50,802 bases of DNA, taken from contig CAVESF010000016.1 in the NCBI GenBank assembly GCA_963618495.1, positions 1 to 50,802 on the forward strand. Reading direction: 5' to 3'. The notes below the pieces were generated by a model that saw nothing but the letters and a program-made list of their open reading frames with translations, searched no databases and had not been told where the DNA came from. Made by a program: the position numbers and the translations under genes. This DNA is from Apopatosoma sp963618495 (GTDB taxonomy: Bacteria; Bacillota; Clostridia; Oscillospirales; CAG-272). Numbering within the stretch: position 1 is the first letter of the stretch; every line of letters begins with the position of its first letter. This document shows, piece by piece, positions 41,078 through 48,298 of this stretch.

Positions 41078-41650
41078 ATGCCACGGGTTGAAACAGATTT
41101 TTCAAAAAGATTGGTCACGCTTCGGACGGAACGCAAGGTATCTCAGGTTGCGTTCGGTGAAGCGTTGCAAATCCCTCGTTCTACAATTTCCGGTTATGAA
41201 GCTGAGGGCAAAGAACCGGATTATCAGACCCTTTGCAAAATGGCTGACTTCTTCGGTGTTTCCTGCGATTATCTTCTTGGGCGTACAGATGAGCGTCGTC
41301 CCTGCGACATTGTGTTCCGCAAAGACGCCGGAAATTTCAAAAAGCACTATGAGGAATTGCCGAGCGAGCTTCGGGACATCGTTTCCGAAACCGTAGATGC
41401 GTTCTATGTCCTCATGTTCCGAGATGTAAAAGGGAAGGACAAAAATCGCCTTGTGCTGTACCGTGACCTGATGTGCAAACTGCGTTCCGGTCGCGGCGAA
41501 ATACGCGCATTGCTTGACAGCGTATCTTCCGGCGTTTTGTCTCCGTCCTCGCTCGCTTCCGTTGTTTCTATGCAAAGCAAACTGAAAACGGGTGTTGACG
41601 CGTCTCTTGATGATATGCTTGAAGCCGATATGAAGTCACCCAAGGGGTGA
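41078..41650 (+). CDS. CI-like XRE repressor
   Basis: A 190-residue protein, started at ATG 41078 nine bases after GGAGG. N-terminal helix-turn-helix: 'KVSQVAFGEALQIPRSTIS', 'GYEAEGKEPDYQTLCKMA' and 'FFGVSCDYLLGRTDE'. The C-terminal part is helical and charged, without the Ser/Lys protease motifs of LexA-type repressors, so induction by RecA-promoted self-cleavage is not expected. It maintains lysogeny by binding the O sites; the mode of induction is unknown. Confidence 0.85.
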   Translation: MPRVETDFSKRLVTLRTERKVSQVAFGEALQIPRSTISGYEAEGKEPDYQTLCKMADFFGVSCDYLLGRTDERRPCDIVFRKDAGNFKKHYEELPSELRDIVSETVDAFYVLMFRDVKGKDKNRLVLYRDLMCKLRSGRGEIRALLDSVSSGVLSPSSLASVVSMQSKLKTGVDASLDDMLEADMKSPKG

Positions 41651-41947
41651 TTGGTCTTTACTTTTGGTCTTTGTTTGGACATTGTCTTTTCGTAACGTCA
41701 CGAACCGCAACGGAACGAGACGATACAAAAGCCCTGAAAATACAGCACTTTACGGCTCTGTGCGACACCTGAAATTCTGCTACAAATTTCACTCTTGCAC
41801 TTTGGGGTGGTAGAGGCCGCAAGTTCAAGTCTTGTCACTCAGACCAAGAAAAACCGTTGATTTATATGGGTTTTCCGTGTAAATCAGCGGTTTTTCGTTT
41901 TGTGTCTCCCTCTCGAAAATACCGTCTTGGTCTTTGTTTGGTCTTTA
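41651..41947. other. attP region: tRNA 3'-end core (41809-41846) flanked by arm-type repeats
   Basis: The core at 41809-41846 has the T arm GCAAG-TTCAAGT-CTTGT, a seven-base acceptor strand CACTCAG, A and CCA: the 3' end of a tRNA gene without its 5' half. On the left, TTGGTCTTTA (41651) and TTGGTCTTTG (41664); on the right, TTGGTCTTTG (41927) and TTGGTCTTTA (41938). These four 10-bp repeats look like integrase arm-binding sites. The region is next to the integrase gene and lacks genes. An intact attP means the sequence is not in the integrated form. Confidence 0.75.
41849..41895. terminator. Strong bidirectional terminator between repressor and integrase genes
   Basis: AAAAACCG-T-TGATTTA pairs with TAAATCA-G-CGGTTTTT: about 15 base pairs with one mismatch, A-rich before and T-rich after, so it can stop transcripts from both the repressor gene (plus) and the integrase gene (minus). 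It begins three bases after the tRNA-like CCA and may equally serve the host tRNA after integration. Confidence 0.8.
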
Positions 41948-41966
41948 TTTGCCTCAAAAAGCCCAT

Positions 41967-43178
41967 TCAAGCTCCGTTGCCGCCTCCCTTGCTCTTTCCT
42001 TTGTTTTGCTCCGCAAAAAGCGTCTCAAAGGTGCTGGCGGCTTTCTCGTCGGCATCCCGCAAGGCGTGAACATATCTGTTCGTCGTTGACAACTGCGAGT
42101 GTCCGAGTCTCGATGCAACATTCTTGATGTTCGTCCCGCTCGACAGCAAGAGAGTGGCGGAAGTGTGCCGGAGCGAATGAAATTTCCTGTGCGGGATGTT
42201 GTTCTTCTCCAAGAATTTCGCAAATTGCTTTGTCGGTGTCTGTGGGTTCATCGGCTCTCCGTCCCATTGCGTGAACAGCCATCCGTCCCCATGCCATCTG
42301 TCGCCAAGTCTCATCGCGTCCTGCATCTGCTCTGTCTGGTGCTTCCGTAACAGTTCTATCAAGTATTCGGGTATCGAGATTTCCCGAATGCTTTTTTTCG
42401 TTTTCGGCTTCTTCGTCTTGATTTCTTCACCGGTCAGTTTGTAGTTTGACTGTTTCACAATGACAAGACCGCGATTCATATCAATGTTGCTCCATTTGAG
42501 AGCGCAAAGCTCACCGCGCCGCATCCCCGTGACAATGGCAAGGTGTATCAGCACCTGAAACATCGTCGGCTCTGTGTCGAGGCAGGACAGCATGTGCTGT
42601 GCTTCCTCCGGCGTGAATATCTTTATCTCTGGCTCGTCAACCTCCGGCAAGTCGAGTTTCGCCGTGTCGGTCGGGTTGCGGTCAATCAGGTCGAGTTTGT
42701 ATGCTTTTGCGAAAATGGATTTGAGTACCGTAAAATACCGTTTCACCGTCGCGGCGGATAACCTGTCGCCCTTGCCGTCGTTCCGTATTCCATCCCCTTG
42801 AAGCATCTGTATGAATTGTTGGGCGTGAATCGGCTTGACTGCGTTCAGCTTCATATGACCGAGCGACGGTTTGACAAGCTCCTGAATCACGCTCTTATAG
42901 AATACAAGCGTATTCGGGGACAGCGTCGCCTCTGCCATCTCCAAATACCGGTCGCAGAAGTCTGAAACTTTCATGGAGGACATTTCTGTGGAGTCGCCTC
43001 CGGTCACTCTGGCTTCAAACTCTACCGCCACCCGATTCAATTCCTTTTCGGTCTGCTTCACCGTCAGCCCCGCCGGAGGTCTCCAAGTCATGGACTTTAT
43101 AATTTGCTTCCCCTGTGCCGTGTACCCGCATGATACTCTGATTCGATACGAGTCGCCGCGCCGCGTAATTGTCGCCAT
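41967..43178 (-). CDS. int: Tyrosine-type integrase
   Basis: A 403-residue protein. N-terminal AP2-like arm-binding domain ('GDSYRIRVSCGYTAQGKQII'), SAM-like core-binding domain ('KVSDFCDRYLEMAEATLSP'), and a catalytic domain with Arg in 'TGMRRGELCALKW', HSLRH (His-x-x-Arg), a later 'RLGHSQLSTTNRY' with the nucleophilic Tyr. All catalytic residues are present. It recombines attP with a host tRNA gene; arms and core lie just downstream of its stop. Confidence 0.95.
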   Translation of the reverse strand: MATITRRGDSYRIRVSCGYTAQGKQIIKSMTWRPPAGLTVKQTEKELNRVAVEFEARVTGGDSTEMSSMKVSDFCDRYLEMAEATLSPNTLVFYKSVIQELVKPSLGHMKLNAVKPIHAQQFIQMLQGDGIRNDGKGDRLSAATVKRYFTVLKSIFAKAYKLDLIDRNPTDTAKLDLPEVDEPEIKIFTPEEAQHMLSCLDTEPTMFQVLIHLAIVTGMRRGELCALKWSNIDMNRGLVIVKQSNYKLTGEEIKTKKPKTKKSIREISIPEYLIELLRKHQTEQMQDAMRLGDRWHGDGWLFTQWDGEPMNPQTPTKQFAKFLEKNNIPHRKFHSLRHTSATLLLSSGTNIKNVASRLGHSQLSTTNRYVHALRDADEKAASTFETLFAEQNKGKSKGGGNGA

Positions 43179-43254
43179 TCGGGTCTATCCCCCACTCTTT
43201 TTTGGTGTGATTGTTGCCGTTTGTGAACATTTTGTAAATATCGCAGAAAACATC

Positions 43255-43284
43255 TTGACCCGTTTCGGGGCAATATGCTATAAT
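43255..43284 (+). promoter_or_regulatory. Rightward promoter for the regulator/excisionase pair, with operator-like site
   Basis: TTGACC (43255-43260), 18 bases, TATAAT (43279-43284). ACCCGTTTCGGGGC (43258-43271) overlaps the -35 and is close to the switch operators, so the repressor could shut off this promoter. Predicted start near 43291, facing the integrase promoter. Confidence 0.7.
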
Positions 43285-43302
43285 GATAACAACAACAATA
43301 AT

Positions 43303-43331
43303 ATTATACCATAGAGTAGAGGTTTCGTCAA
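43303..43331 (-). promoter_or_regulatory. Integrase promoter
   Basis: Reading leftward, TTGACG (43331-43326), 17 bases, TATAAT (43308-43303). Predicted start near 43296, giving a 118-base leader that crosses the rightward promoter and its operator. The two promoters face each other with start points a few bases apart. Confidence 0.7.
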
Positions 43332-43346
43332 GCGGAGGTGACAAAA

Positions 43347-43535
43347 ATGGCAAACGCAAACGCAGAAATTCGCAATAAAATCAAGGCGGCAGGGCTGTTC
43401 CTGTGGCAAGTCGCTGATACAATGGGCATTCAGGATTCAAACTTTTCCCGTATGCTTCGGAAAGAGCTTTGTGAGCGCGACCGCCTCCGTGTCCTCTCAG
43501 CCATCGAAAAGGCAAAGGAGGTGTACGCGGGTTGA
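43347..43535 (+). CDS. Small XRE-like regulator
   Basis: A 62-residue protein started at ATG 43347, eight bases after GGAGG. Helix-turn-helix features: 'IKAAGLFLWQVADTMGIQDS' and 'NFSRMLRKELCERDR'. First gene of a two-gene rightward operon placed opposite the integrase gene. May control excision or the switch; an early plasmid-type regulator is the alternative. Confidence 0.7.
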   Translation: MANANAEIRNKIKAAGLFLWQVADTMGIQDSNFSRMLRKELCERDRLRVLSAIEKAKEVYAG

Positions 43536-43768
43536 GCATTCCAAGAATGCGAGGGCTGAAAGAAGCTGTTACAATTCTTCACGAGGAGGACAGCGGTTGC
43601 GCCCTGACTCTCTATGCCCTGCGGCAAATGGTTGCCGATGGCGCAGTTCCGGTTGTTCGCATCGGTCGCCGCGTCCTCATAAACATGGAGGTGCTTTACA
43701 AGTGCCTGAATGCGCCTCCAGCCGAAACGCCTGATAACTGCGGACGGGCTGTTCCGCGTATCGGTTAG
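43532..43768 (+). CDS. Excisionase-like DNA-binding protein
   Basis: A 78-residue protein from TTG 43532, overlapping the previous stop (TTGA). 'LTLYALRQMVADGAVPVVRI' followed by 'GRRVLINMEVLYKCLNA' is the winged MerR/excisionase helix pattern (helix-turn, then G-R-R-x-L-I). With integrase opposite and arm sites nearby it is a good candidate for the directionality factor. The start of the protein has 'MRGLKEAVTILHEED'. Confidence 0.7.
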   Translation: MSIPRMRGLKEAVTILHEEDSGCALTLYALRQMVADGAVPVVRIGRRVLINMEVLYKCLNAPPAETPDNCGRAVPRIG

Positions 43769-44052
43769 TTTGGCATTAGTTTGAAATAGAACGGTATTCC
43801 CGCTTGAAATGGGTAAATCGTGAACGCATCGTCTCCCCAGACGCGCATTGCGTGTCCGCCTTTGTTCTTGACGATTGTCGCCCGATTTTTTCCTTTGAAC
43901 AACAATGCGAAATGGTCGTAGCCGTATCTGTTTTCATATTCAAGCATCGTGAATACATAAGATTTCTCGGTTTCCTTGACCTCGATTACAATTCTGTGTT
44001 TGCAAAAAATACTCCCGTCGTTTTCGGATATGTATCGCCCCTGTTTTAACAT
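43765..44052 (-). CDS. Hypothetical accessory protein
   Basis: A 95-residue protein, beta-rich ('HRIVIEVKETEKSYVFTML', 'NRYGYDHFALLFKGKNRAT', 'AFTIYPFQAGIPFYFKLMPN'). It converges on the excisionase-like gene with a four-base overlap of their ends. GGAGGG precedes the ATG. No family recognised. Confidence 0.6.
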   Translation of the reverse strand: MLKQGRYISENDGSIFCKHRIVIEVKETEKSYVFTMLEYENRYGYDHFALLFKGKNRATIVKNKGGHAMRVWGDDAFTIYPFQAGIPFYFKLMPN

Positions 44053-44066
44053 ATAATTCCCTCCGT

Positions 44067-44100
44067 GCGGCTACCGTTTGTTTGCGGCAGCCGCTTTTGT
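44067..44100 (+). terminator. Terminator-like hairpin ending the rightward operon
   Basis: GCGGCT-A-CCG (44067-44076) pairs with CGG-C-AGCCGC (44085-44094) over an eight-base loop, followed by TTTTGTTT. Oriented for the rightward transcript, which would first pass antisense through the 43765-44052 gene. On the leftward strand it sits in the leader of that gene. Confidence 0.5.
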
Positions 44101-44697
44101 TTATTCCATTTTGACCGACTCCCAATGCTCCTTGATTCTCCTAAAAACATCGTCGGCATCAAGCCAGCCGACCGTTCTGTCCATTGTTGCCTCCTCCTTT
44201 GTGAGAAGCCCCATAATTTCGATTTTGTCACTATCCGCCCCGTATGTACCGTCTCCCTCAACCGCAGAAAGGACAACCGGCTCTTGCGGATATAGGATGT
44301 GGTATTTTTCAATCATCAGGAAATTCGTTTCGCCTTTGGTTATGCGAACGGATTCGTCCTTGAACTTATACGGGATTCCGGCGGATTTGAGCGCACGCCG
44401 CAGACTGAAAATCTCCTTGAATTTCGTCGTTGATTCTCGCGTCATATTTCCGAGAAAGAAGTATCGCCCGTTTTTCTTGGCAAAGGTCGAGTACCTGAAC
44501 TCGCCTTTTTCGTCGGTGCTGTGCGGTTCCGACACCATGAAGCCGCCGTCATATCCGGCTGTGTCCCTGCGGCGCGGCATCGCGTAAACCGGCAGTACAT
44601 CGTACATCTCCCAATAGATTTCCGCATCGATTTCCTGACCGGGCTGTGCGCTGAAATTCTTGTCGCGCACCCAATCGTCGTTTGTGTAAATTCCCAT
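44101..44697 (-). CDS. Hypothetical accessory protein
   Basis: A 198-residue protein starting at ATG 44697, whose first base overlaps the preceding TAA (TAATG). Contains 'MGIYTNDDWVRDKNFSAQPG', 'EIYWEMYDVLPVYAMPRR', 'GRYFFLGNMTRESTTKFKEI' and 'TVGWLDADDVFRRIKEHWES'. Looks like a soluble mixed alpha/beta protein. Not recognised; translated with the gene above. Confidence 0.6.
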   Translation of the reverse strand: MGIYTNDDWVRDKNFSAQPGQEIDAEIYWEMYDVLPVYAMPRRRDTAGYDGGFMVSEPHSTDEKGEFRYSTFAKKNGRYFFLGNMTRESTTKFKEIFSLRRALKSAGIPYKFKDESVRITKGETNFLMIEKYHILYPQEPVVLSAVEGDGTYGADSDKIEIMGLLTKEEATMDRTVGWLDADDVFRRIKEHWESVKME

Positions 44698-45617
44698 TAC
44701 TGTGCCTCCTTTTCTTTGAGCTTCCGGATTACGGTCTTTGCGGCATACTTCCCGTTTCCGTTGAGCAGTCTCTGCCATGCTCCGGCAGACGGCGACCACT
44801 TGAATCCGTTGCTTTTCAGTATGTCTCTGACTTCCTCGTTCGGCTTTTCGTCAAAGATGAGCTGAATGCGCATTGCTTCCGTGTTCTCCACAATCCGCAG
44901 ACCGTCAATTCCGATGTCGTCGGCGGTGTGTTCCTTTGTTCCGGCTTCTTTTGCTTTTTCCAGCAACTCAATCCGCTCCTTGACCTGACGAATCTTTGCG
45001 GAGTTATTGGTGAGGGAATATGACGCAAACGGGGCGTTCCCAAGGAACCACGGCTTCGCCATTTCTGCCTTGATGGTTTCGATGTTGTCAAGTGACAGGC
45101 ATGGGCATCCGTCAAGCGTCTTTTCCTTGCGGTAATAAGCATTTGCCTCCCGCATGGTTTCCTGTGCGCTTTCGAGCCGTTCGAGCTTCTGGCGGAGTTT
45201 TTCGAGTGCCTGCGCGTCTCCGCTCTTGATTGCGTCAGACCCCGCGCTGGCAATACGCCGCAGAAGCGCTTCAATGGCTTCCCACTCCTGCATGAGCGCG
45301 TCCCGCCGCTCGTTCTGCTTTGCTTTCTTCCGGACGGGGAAATTCCCCGCGCCGGAAACGAGAACGGACGGACACATGGATTCAACCGCAGATTCTTTGT
45401 TGTACCATTCTGCCAGTTTCCGTGCGTATCTGTCGAGCAGGAGGTCGATTCTGTCGGCTTCATCCGGATAACGCTTCTTCCGCGCCTCCGCGATTTCCGT
45501 TGCCTCATCGACGTGCCGCTTGTATCTCGCGGTTTTCTCGCCCTCGCAGTAGTCCCTCATGCTGTTCATATCGTGTGCCGCTCTTGCGGTCGTCTCGTTG
45601 ATGTAGTAGTATTTCAT
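44697..45617 (-). CDS. Hypothetical protein with coiled coil and C-terminal 'LKSNGFKWSPSAGAWQR' domain
   Basis: A 306-residue protein. Residues 30-170 are charged helices with heptad spacing ('ALEKLRQKLERLESAQETM'). The C-terminal domain ('NEEVRDILKSNGFKWSPSAG' and 'AWQRLLNGNGKYAAKTVI') resembles a module found at the end of DUF3560-like and antirestriction-region proteins of phages and plasmids. 'GCPCLSLDNIETIKAEMAKP' lies between. Possibly an anti-defence or DNA-associated protein; this is weakly supported. Confidence 0.6.
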   Translation of the reverse strand: MKYYYINETTARAAHDMNSMRDYCEGEKTARYKRHVDEATEIAEARKKRYPDEADRIDLLLDRYARKLAEWYNKESAVESMCPSVLVSGAGNFPVRKKAKQNERRDALMQEWEAIEALLRRIASAGSDAIKSGDAQALEKLRQKLERLESAQETMREANAYYRKEKTLDGCPCLSLDNIETIKAEMAKPWFLGNAPFASYSLTNNSAKIRQVKERIELLEKAKEAGTKEHTADDIGIDGLRIVENTEAMRIQLIFDEKPNEEVRDILKSNGFKWSPSAGAWQRLLNGNGKYAAKTVIRKLKEKEAQ

Positions 45618-45847
45618 TCCTCGATTTCCCCTTTCATAAACTGTTCTGTGACATCCTTGAGCGCCTTTTCAAAAGAGACATTCAGTTCGGCTTTCGTGAT
45701 TACGTATCCGTTTTCTTGCGCCGTGCGCTTTGCGTTCGCAATGCACCCCGGCGACGGATAAAGGTTCTGAAACAAGCACCGGATTTTCGTCATTCCGGTT
45801 TTCTCTTTTTCTTTCGGCTTGTACCCGTATACTATGAGTGCTTTCAT
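45614..45847 (-). CDS. Hypothetical accessory protein
   Basis: A 77-residue protein (MKALIVYGYKPKEKEKTGMT...) with 'RCLFQNLYPSPGCIANAKRT' and a helical acidic end. Its stop overlaps the next start (ATGA), and its own ATG overlaps the previous stop in the same way. No family recognised. Confidence 0.55.
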   Translation of the reverse strand: MKALIVYGYKPKEKEKTGMTKIRCLFQNLYPSPGCIANAKRTAQENGYVITKAELNVSFEKALKDVTEQFMKGEIEE

Positions 45848-46221
45848 TCCTTACCTCCGTCTCCGGTCGTTTTCTGCTTCTCCATACAGATGACGATTGC
45901 CGCCGCGAACTGTTCCGGAAAGCCCTCCCTATCTGGGTTAAATTTGCTGTTCGCTGTATTCTCAACCGCCTTTGCGATTGCTTCAAGGGTTCCAATGTCG
46001 GTTACAAGGTCGTGATCGCTTGCGGCAAGTGCTTGCCACGACGCTCCATCCTTGCGGTATGCTATGACGGTTGTATATCTCCAGTTCTGCCCAAAATCGA
46101 AATAGGCATCCTCGACGATGTACCGTGTCCCGCGTCTCGATAATGCCGTGAGCAGGTTTGCTGTGGTTTTGAGCGCCTCATATTCTTTTGGGTGTGTTTC
46201 CTTTGTCATTACTTTTTTCAT
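45844..46221 (-). CDS. Hypothetical accessory protein
   Basis: A 125-residue protein with 'LLTALSRRGTRYIVEDAYFD', 'WRYTTVIAYRKDGASWQA' and 'EQFAAAIVICMEKQKTT'. The AAAGGA ribosome site lies only four bases after a strong GC hairpin in the leader (46236-46256). Function unknown. Confidence 0.58.
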   Translation of the reverse strand: MKKVMTKETHPKEYEALKTTANLLTALSRRGTRYIVEDAYFDFGQNWRYTTVIAYRKDGASWQALAASDHDLVTDIGTLEAIAKAVENTANSKFNPDREGFPEQFAAAIVICMEKQKTTGDGGKE

Positions 46222-46235
46222 GATAAATCCTTTCT

Positions 46236-46256
46236 GCGGGGGCTTGCCGCCCCCGC
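46236..46256 (-). promoter_or_regulatory. Leader hairpin next to a ribosome binding site
   Basis: GCGGGGGC and GCCCCCGC form a perfect eight-pair, all-GC stem with a five-base loop, in an 81-base intergenic stretch upstream of the 45844-46221 gene. AAAGGA follows after four bases. No T tract follows, so a terminator is unlikely; it may stabilise the mRNA end or modulate ribosome access. Confidence 0.45.
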
Positions 46257-46302
46257 GCGGCTTTAGCGTTTTGCTTTTTTGCCGTCTTGATGGCGTTTCG
46301 CC

Positions 46303-46500
46303 TCACTTGATGTAGATTGTAATCTTGTCCTTGCAGATTGTGACGCTGGCTATTTTGCAGTCTGCCTCGATTCCGCAATGCGCCGCGTAATGCCATAGAC
46401 TTTTGCCGGTTGCGATTGTTTCTCTGATTCCTCGTTTGATTTCTACGGGGATGTCATCGCCAGCATGGTTCGCTGTTTTTGCAAAGTCAATTACTTTCAT
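46303..46500 (-). CDS. Hypothetical small accessory protein
   Basis: A 65-residue protein (MKVIDFAKTANHAGDDIPV...) ending in short strands 'CKIASVTICKDKITIYIK'. Located between two other unknown small genes of the accessory operon. No family recognised. Confidence 0.55.
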   Translation of the reverse strand: MKVIDFAKTANHAGDDIPVEIKRGIRETIATGKSLWHYAAHCGIEADCKIASVTICKDKITIYIK

Positions 46501-46563
46501 TTCTTATTCCTCGCTTTATTCATTGTTTTTATTTGTTTGAGAACTTGCCGCCCGCTATTTGTT

Positions 46564-46890
46564 TTAGTCAAAAAAGCAGGAGCCGGCATCCGATTCGCCC
46601 ATGCCTTGCGCCATACAAGTGGCATACCGAATCATGTTTCTTCCGTCGGAGATTGCCTTGATTCTCCCGTAGTCCTTGCCACAAACCGGATAATATGCCT
46701 TTGCCATCAAGTCCTCAAGTTCTTCTCTGAACGCTTCAAGACGGTCTTCGTCCATTGTTTCGCCCATCAGTTCGACAGTCTCAAACTTTCCATCCCGAAT
46801 ATCGTTAATCAGGTTCATTACATGAGTCCGCATGGAATCCATATTGAACCGGTAATTATGCTTTACATAATACTTTTCGACCTGTGTCAT
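46564..46890 (-). CDS. Hypothetical accessory protein
   Basis: A 108-residue protein from ATG 46890 (MTQVEKYYVKHNYRFNM). Helical, with 'DRLEAFREELEDLMAKAYY', 'YGRIKAISDGRNMIRYATC' and 'GESDAGSCFFD'. Lies 11 bases after the previous gene. No family recognised. Confidence 0.58.
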   Translation of the reverse strand: MTQVEKYYVKHNYRFNMDSMRTHVMNLINDIRDGKFETVELMGETMDEDRLEAFREELEDLMAKAYYPVCGKDYGRIKAISDGRNMIRYATCMAQGMGESDAGSCFFD

Positions 46891-46901
46891 CGTCTCACTC
46901 C

Positions 46902-47435
46902 TCACTTTCCTGCAACCATAAGGTCATACAATCTTGCTTTGAGTTTCACGATTTCTTCTTCCTGTGCTTTTGCTTTTGCGGCAAGATTGCTGTTTTCGGT
47001 TTCCGCTTTTCTGAGGTCGTCATTCAGAAGTTCGGCGTTTTTCAAAGCCGTCTTGTAATTGCTTTCGGTAACCGTGAGCTTTGTTTCCAATTCCTTAACC
47101 TTTCCGGCGGTCTTTCTGAGACTTGCATATTCCGGATTGGTGTGCTGGTTCCAAAACCGTGTGGCTTCTTCCCAGTTCCAAATGTTGAACAGGACGCTGT
47201 AAAAAGTTTTCTGCAACCCGTCTCGTCCGTTGCTCCAGCTTCCGTTGGGGTCTGCTTCACCGTCACTGTTCATTCTGCCGTTGTCGTTCGCAAGCGCTAC
47301 GAGGTCTTCAATGGGTGCTCTCCCGAAGATGTCCTGTGCTCTGCAAATGTCCTCTGTTTTCGCGCTGAGCCCGTGGATTTTGACCTCCACCAATAGGTCT
47401 TTTGCCGTTTTGATGTTGTCGTAAATGCTTTCCAT
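46902..47435 (-). CDS. Hypothetical accessory protein with C-terminal coiled coil
   Basis: A 177-residue protein; ATG 47435 is seven bases after GGAG, better placed than the ATG two codons earlier. N-terminal domain 'ESIYDNIKTAKDLLVEVKI', central 'FYSVLFNIWNWEEATRFWN', then a coiled coil ('ELETKLTVTESNYKTALKN', 'AKAQEEEIVKLKARLYDLM'). Not recognised. Confidence 0.58.
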   Translation of the reverse strand: MESIYDNIKTAKDLLVEVKIHGLSAKTEDICRAQDIFGRAPIEDLVALANDNGRMNSDGEADPNGSWSNGRDGLQKTFYSVLFNIWNWEEATRFWNQHTNPEYASLRKTAGKVKELETKLTVTESNYKTALKNAELLNDDLRKAETENSNLAAKAKAQEEEIVKLKARLYDLMVAGK

Positions 47436-47446
47436 TTTCATTCTCC

Positions 47447-47755
47447 TTATTTAACGAACTTCTGAGTAAGAATTTTTGCGACTTCTGCTGCGGCTTTGAG
47501 TTTATCAGCCACTTCAATTATTTCTTCGATTGAAATGGAGCCGTATGATGTCGTTTGCACACTGAAACCTTCAATGTCGCCATCAAATGAGGTGTCGCAG
47601 TGGATGTCCGGCGAGAATCTACCTCCATTGTTTCTAACCTCAACAGAATCCCAACCGCTCTTGCGAACAACTACCGCTACTTCGTATTCGCCAATCCCGT
47701 ATACTTCGATTCTTCTATCTTCTCTTTCTTTTGTGGCTGTGAGTTTGAGTTCCAT
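47447..47755 (-). CDS. Hypothetical accessory protein, first gene of its operon
   Basis: A 102-residue protein from ATG 47755 (MELKLTATKEREDRRIEVYG), eight bases after GGAG; the longer frame to 47797 would start inside the leader operator. Beta-rich middle ('GEYEVAVVVRKSGWDSVEV'), helical end. It is served by the exact-consensus promoter at 47809-47837. Function unknown. Confidence 0.6.
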   Translation of the reverse strand: MELKLTATKEREDRRIEVYGIGEYEVAVVVRKSGWDSVEVRNNGGRFSPDIHCDTSFDGDIEGFSVQTTSYGSISIEEIIEVADKLKAAAEVAKILTQKFVK

Positions 47756-47773
47756 TTCTTGCTCTCCTTTATG

Positions 47774-47786
47774 TCCCGTATCGGGA
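47774..47786. promoter_or_regulatory. Operator-like site in the leader of the accessory operon
   Basis: TCCCGTATCGGGA, a near-perfect inverted repeat similar to O3 of the repressor region. It lies about 20-35 bases downstream of the -10 element of the 47809-47837 promoter, so a bound repressor could block elongation. Confidence 0.5.
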
Positions 47787-47808
47787 TGTGTTTTCATCTT
47801 ACACCCTA

Positions 47809-47837
47809 ATTATAGTCCCTTTCGGGGGCATTGTCAA
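47809..47837 (-). promoter_or_regulatory. Accessory-operon promoter with operator-like spacer
   Basis: Reading leftward, TTGACA (47837-47832), 17 bases, TATAAT (47814-47809): exact consensus. The spacer holds TCCCTTTCGGGGGC (plus strand 47816-47829), almost the same as O1 in the same place of the Cro-like promoter. The two promoters appear to share ancestry and control. Confidence 0.82.
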
Positions 47838-47898
47838 GAGGTTTTTGAAAAATAATTCACAAATTCGGAAAATATTTTTTGTTGATTGTGTTCAATCG

Positions 47899-48231
47899 TT
47901 ACAAAATCTCTGTTTTCCTGTGTCTCAAAACGGGACGGGCGACTCTAAAAAAATAACGCACCTTACCGACAATCTTCCGCGACAGTTCCTCGCGGCGCAA
48001 TCTTCCGTGCGATTTTCTTATGTTTTCTGCATATGCGAATCCCTGCTTTTCGTAAGCCCTCGCCATCACTCCGAAAAGGGAGTCCAATCTGGCGGCGGTC
48101 TCCTCGTCCAGCTTGTCCGCTATCTCATACATCATAGCCTGCGCTTCCTGCTCCGCCTCTCTCACTTCCGCGATTACCTCGTGCAGTTCGCTTTCCTCGT
48201 ATCTCTCATACATCACTCTGTAGTTTTCCAT
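47899..48231 (-). CDS. Hypothetical coiled-coil accessory protein
   Basis: A 110-residue protein from ATG 48231 (MENYRVMYERYEESELHEV), nine bases after AAAGGA. Acidic helices with heptad character ('EVREAEQEAQAMMYEIADK') and a basic end ('RYFFRVARPVLRHRK'). Its leader overlaps the small RNA gene on the other strand. Function unknown. Confidence 0.58.
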   Translation of the reverse strand: MENYRVMYERYEESELHEVIAEVREAEQEAQAMMYEIADKLDEETAARLDSLFGVMARAYEKQGFAYAENIRKSHGRLRREELSRKIVGKVRYFFRVARPVLRHRKTEIL

Positions 48232-48263
48232 GGTTTTGCATCCTTTCAATTTTCTTTAATGTC

Positions 48264-48292
48264 TTGACAGGAGCCATGTTTTCTGCTATAAT
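48264..48292 (+). promoter_or_regulatory. Exact-consensus promoter of small RNA 1
   Basis: TTGACA (48264-48269), 17 bases, TATAAT (48287-48292) on the plus strand, in a region whose genes are all on the minus strand. CCCC-TATTT-GGGG at 48307-48319, just after the predicted start, resembles the repressor operators with a longer centre. Confidence 0.8.
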
Positions 48293-48298
48293 ATATGC

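Noticed and set aside
41078..41650. LexA-type self-cleaving repressor
   Set aside because: The C-terminal half lacks the Ala-Gly cleavage site and Ser/Lys catalytic pattern; only the helix-turn-helix part is clear.
46178..46396. A 72-codon minus frame across the 46236 hairpin
   Set aside because: It overlaps two better-supported small genes in other frames, crosses a strong GC hairpin, and has no ribosome site.
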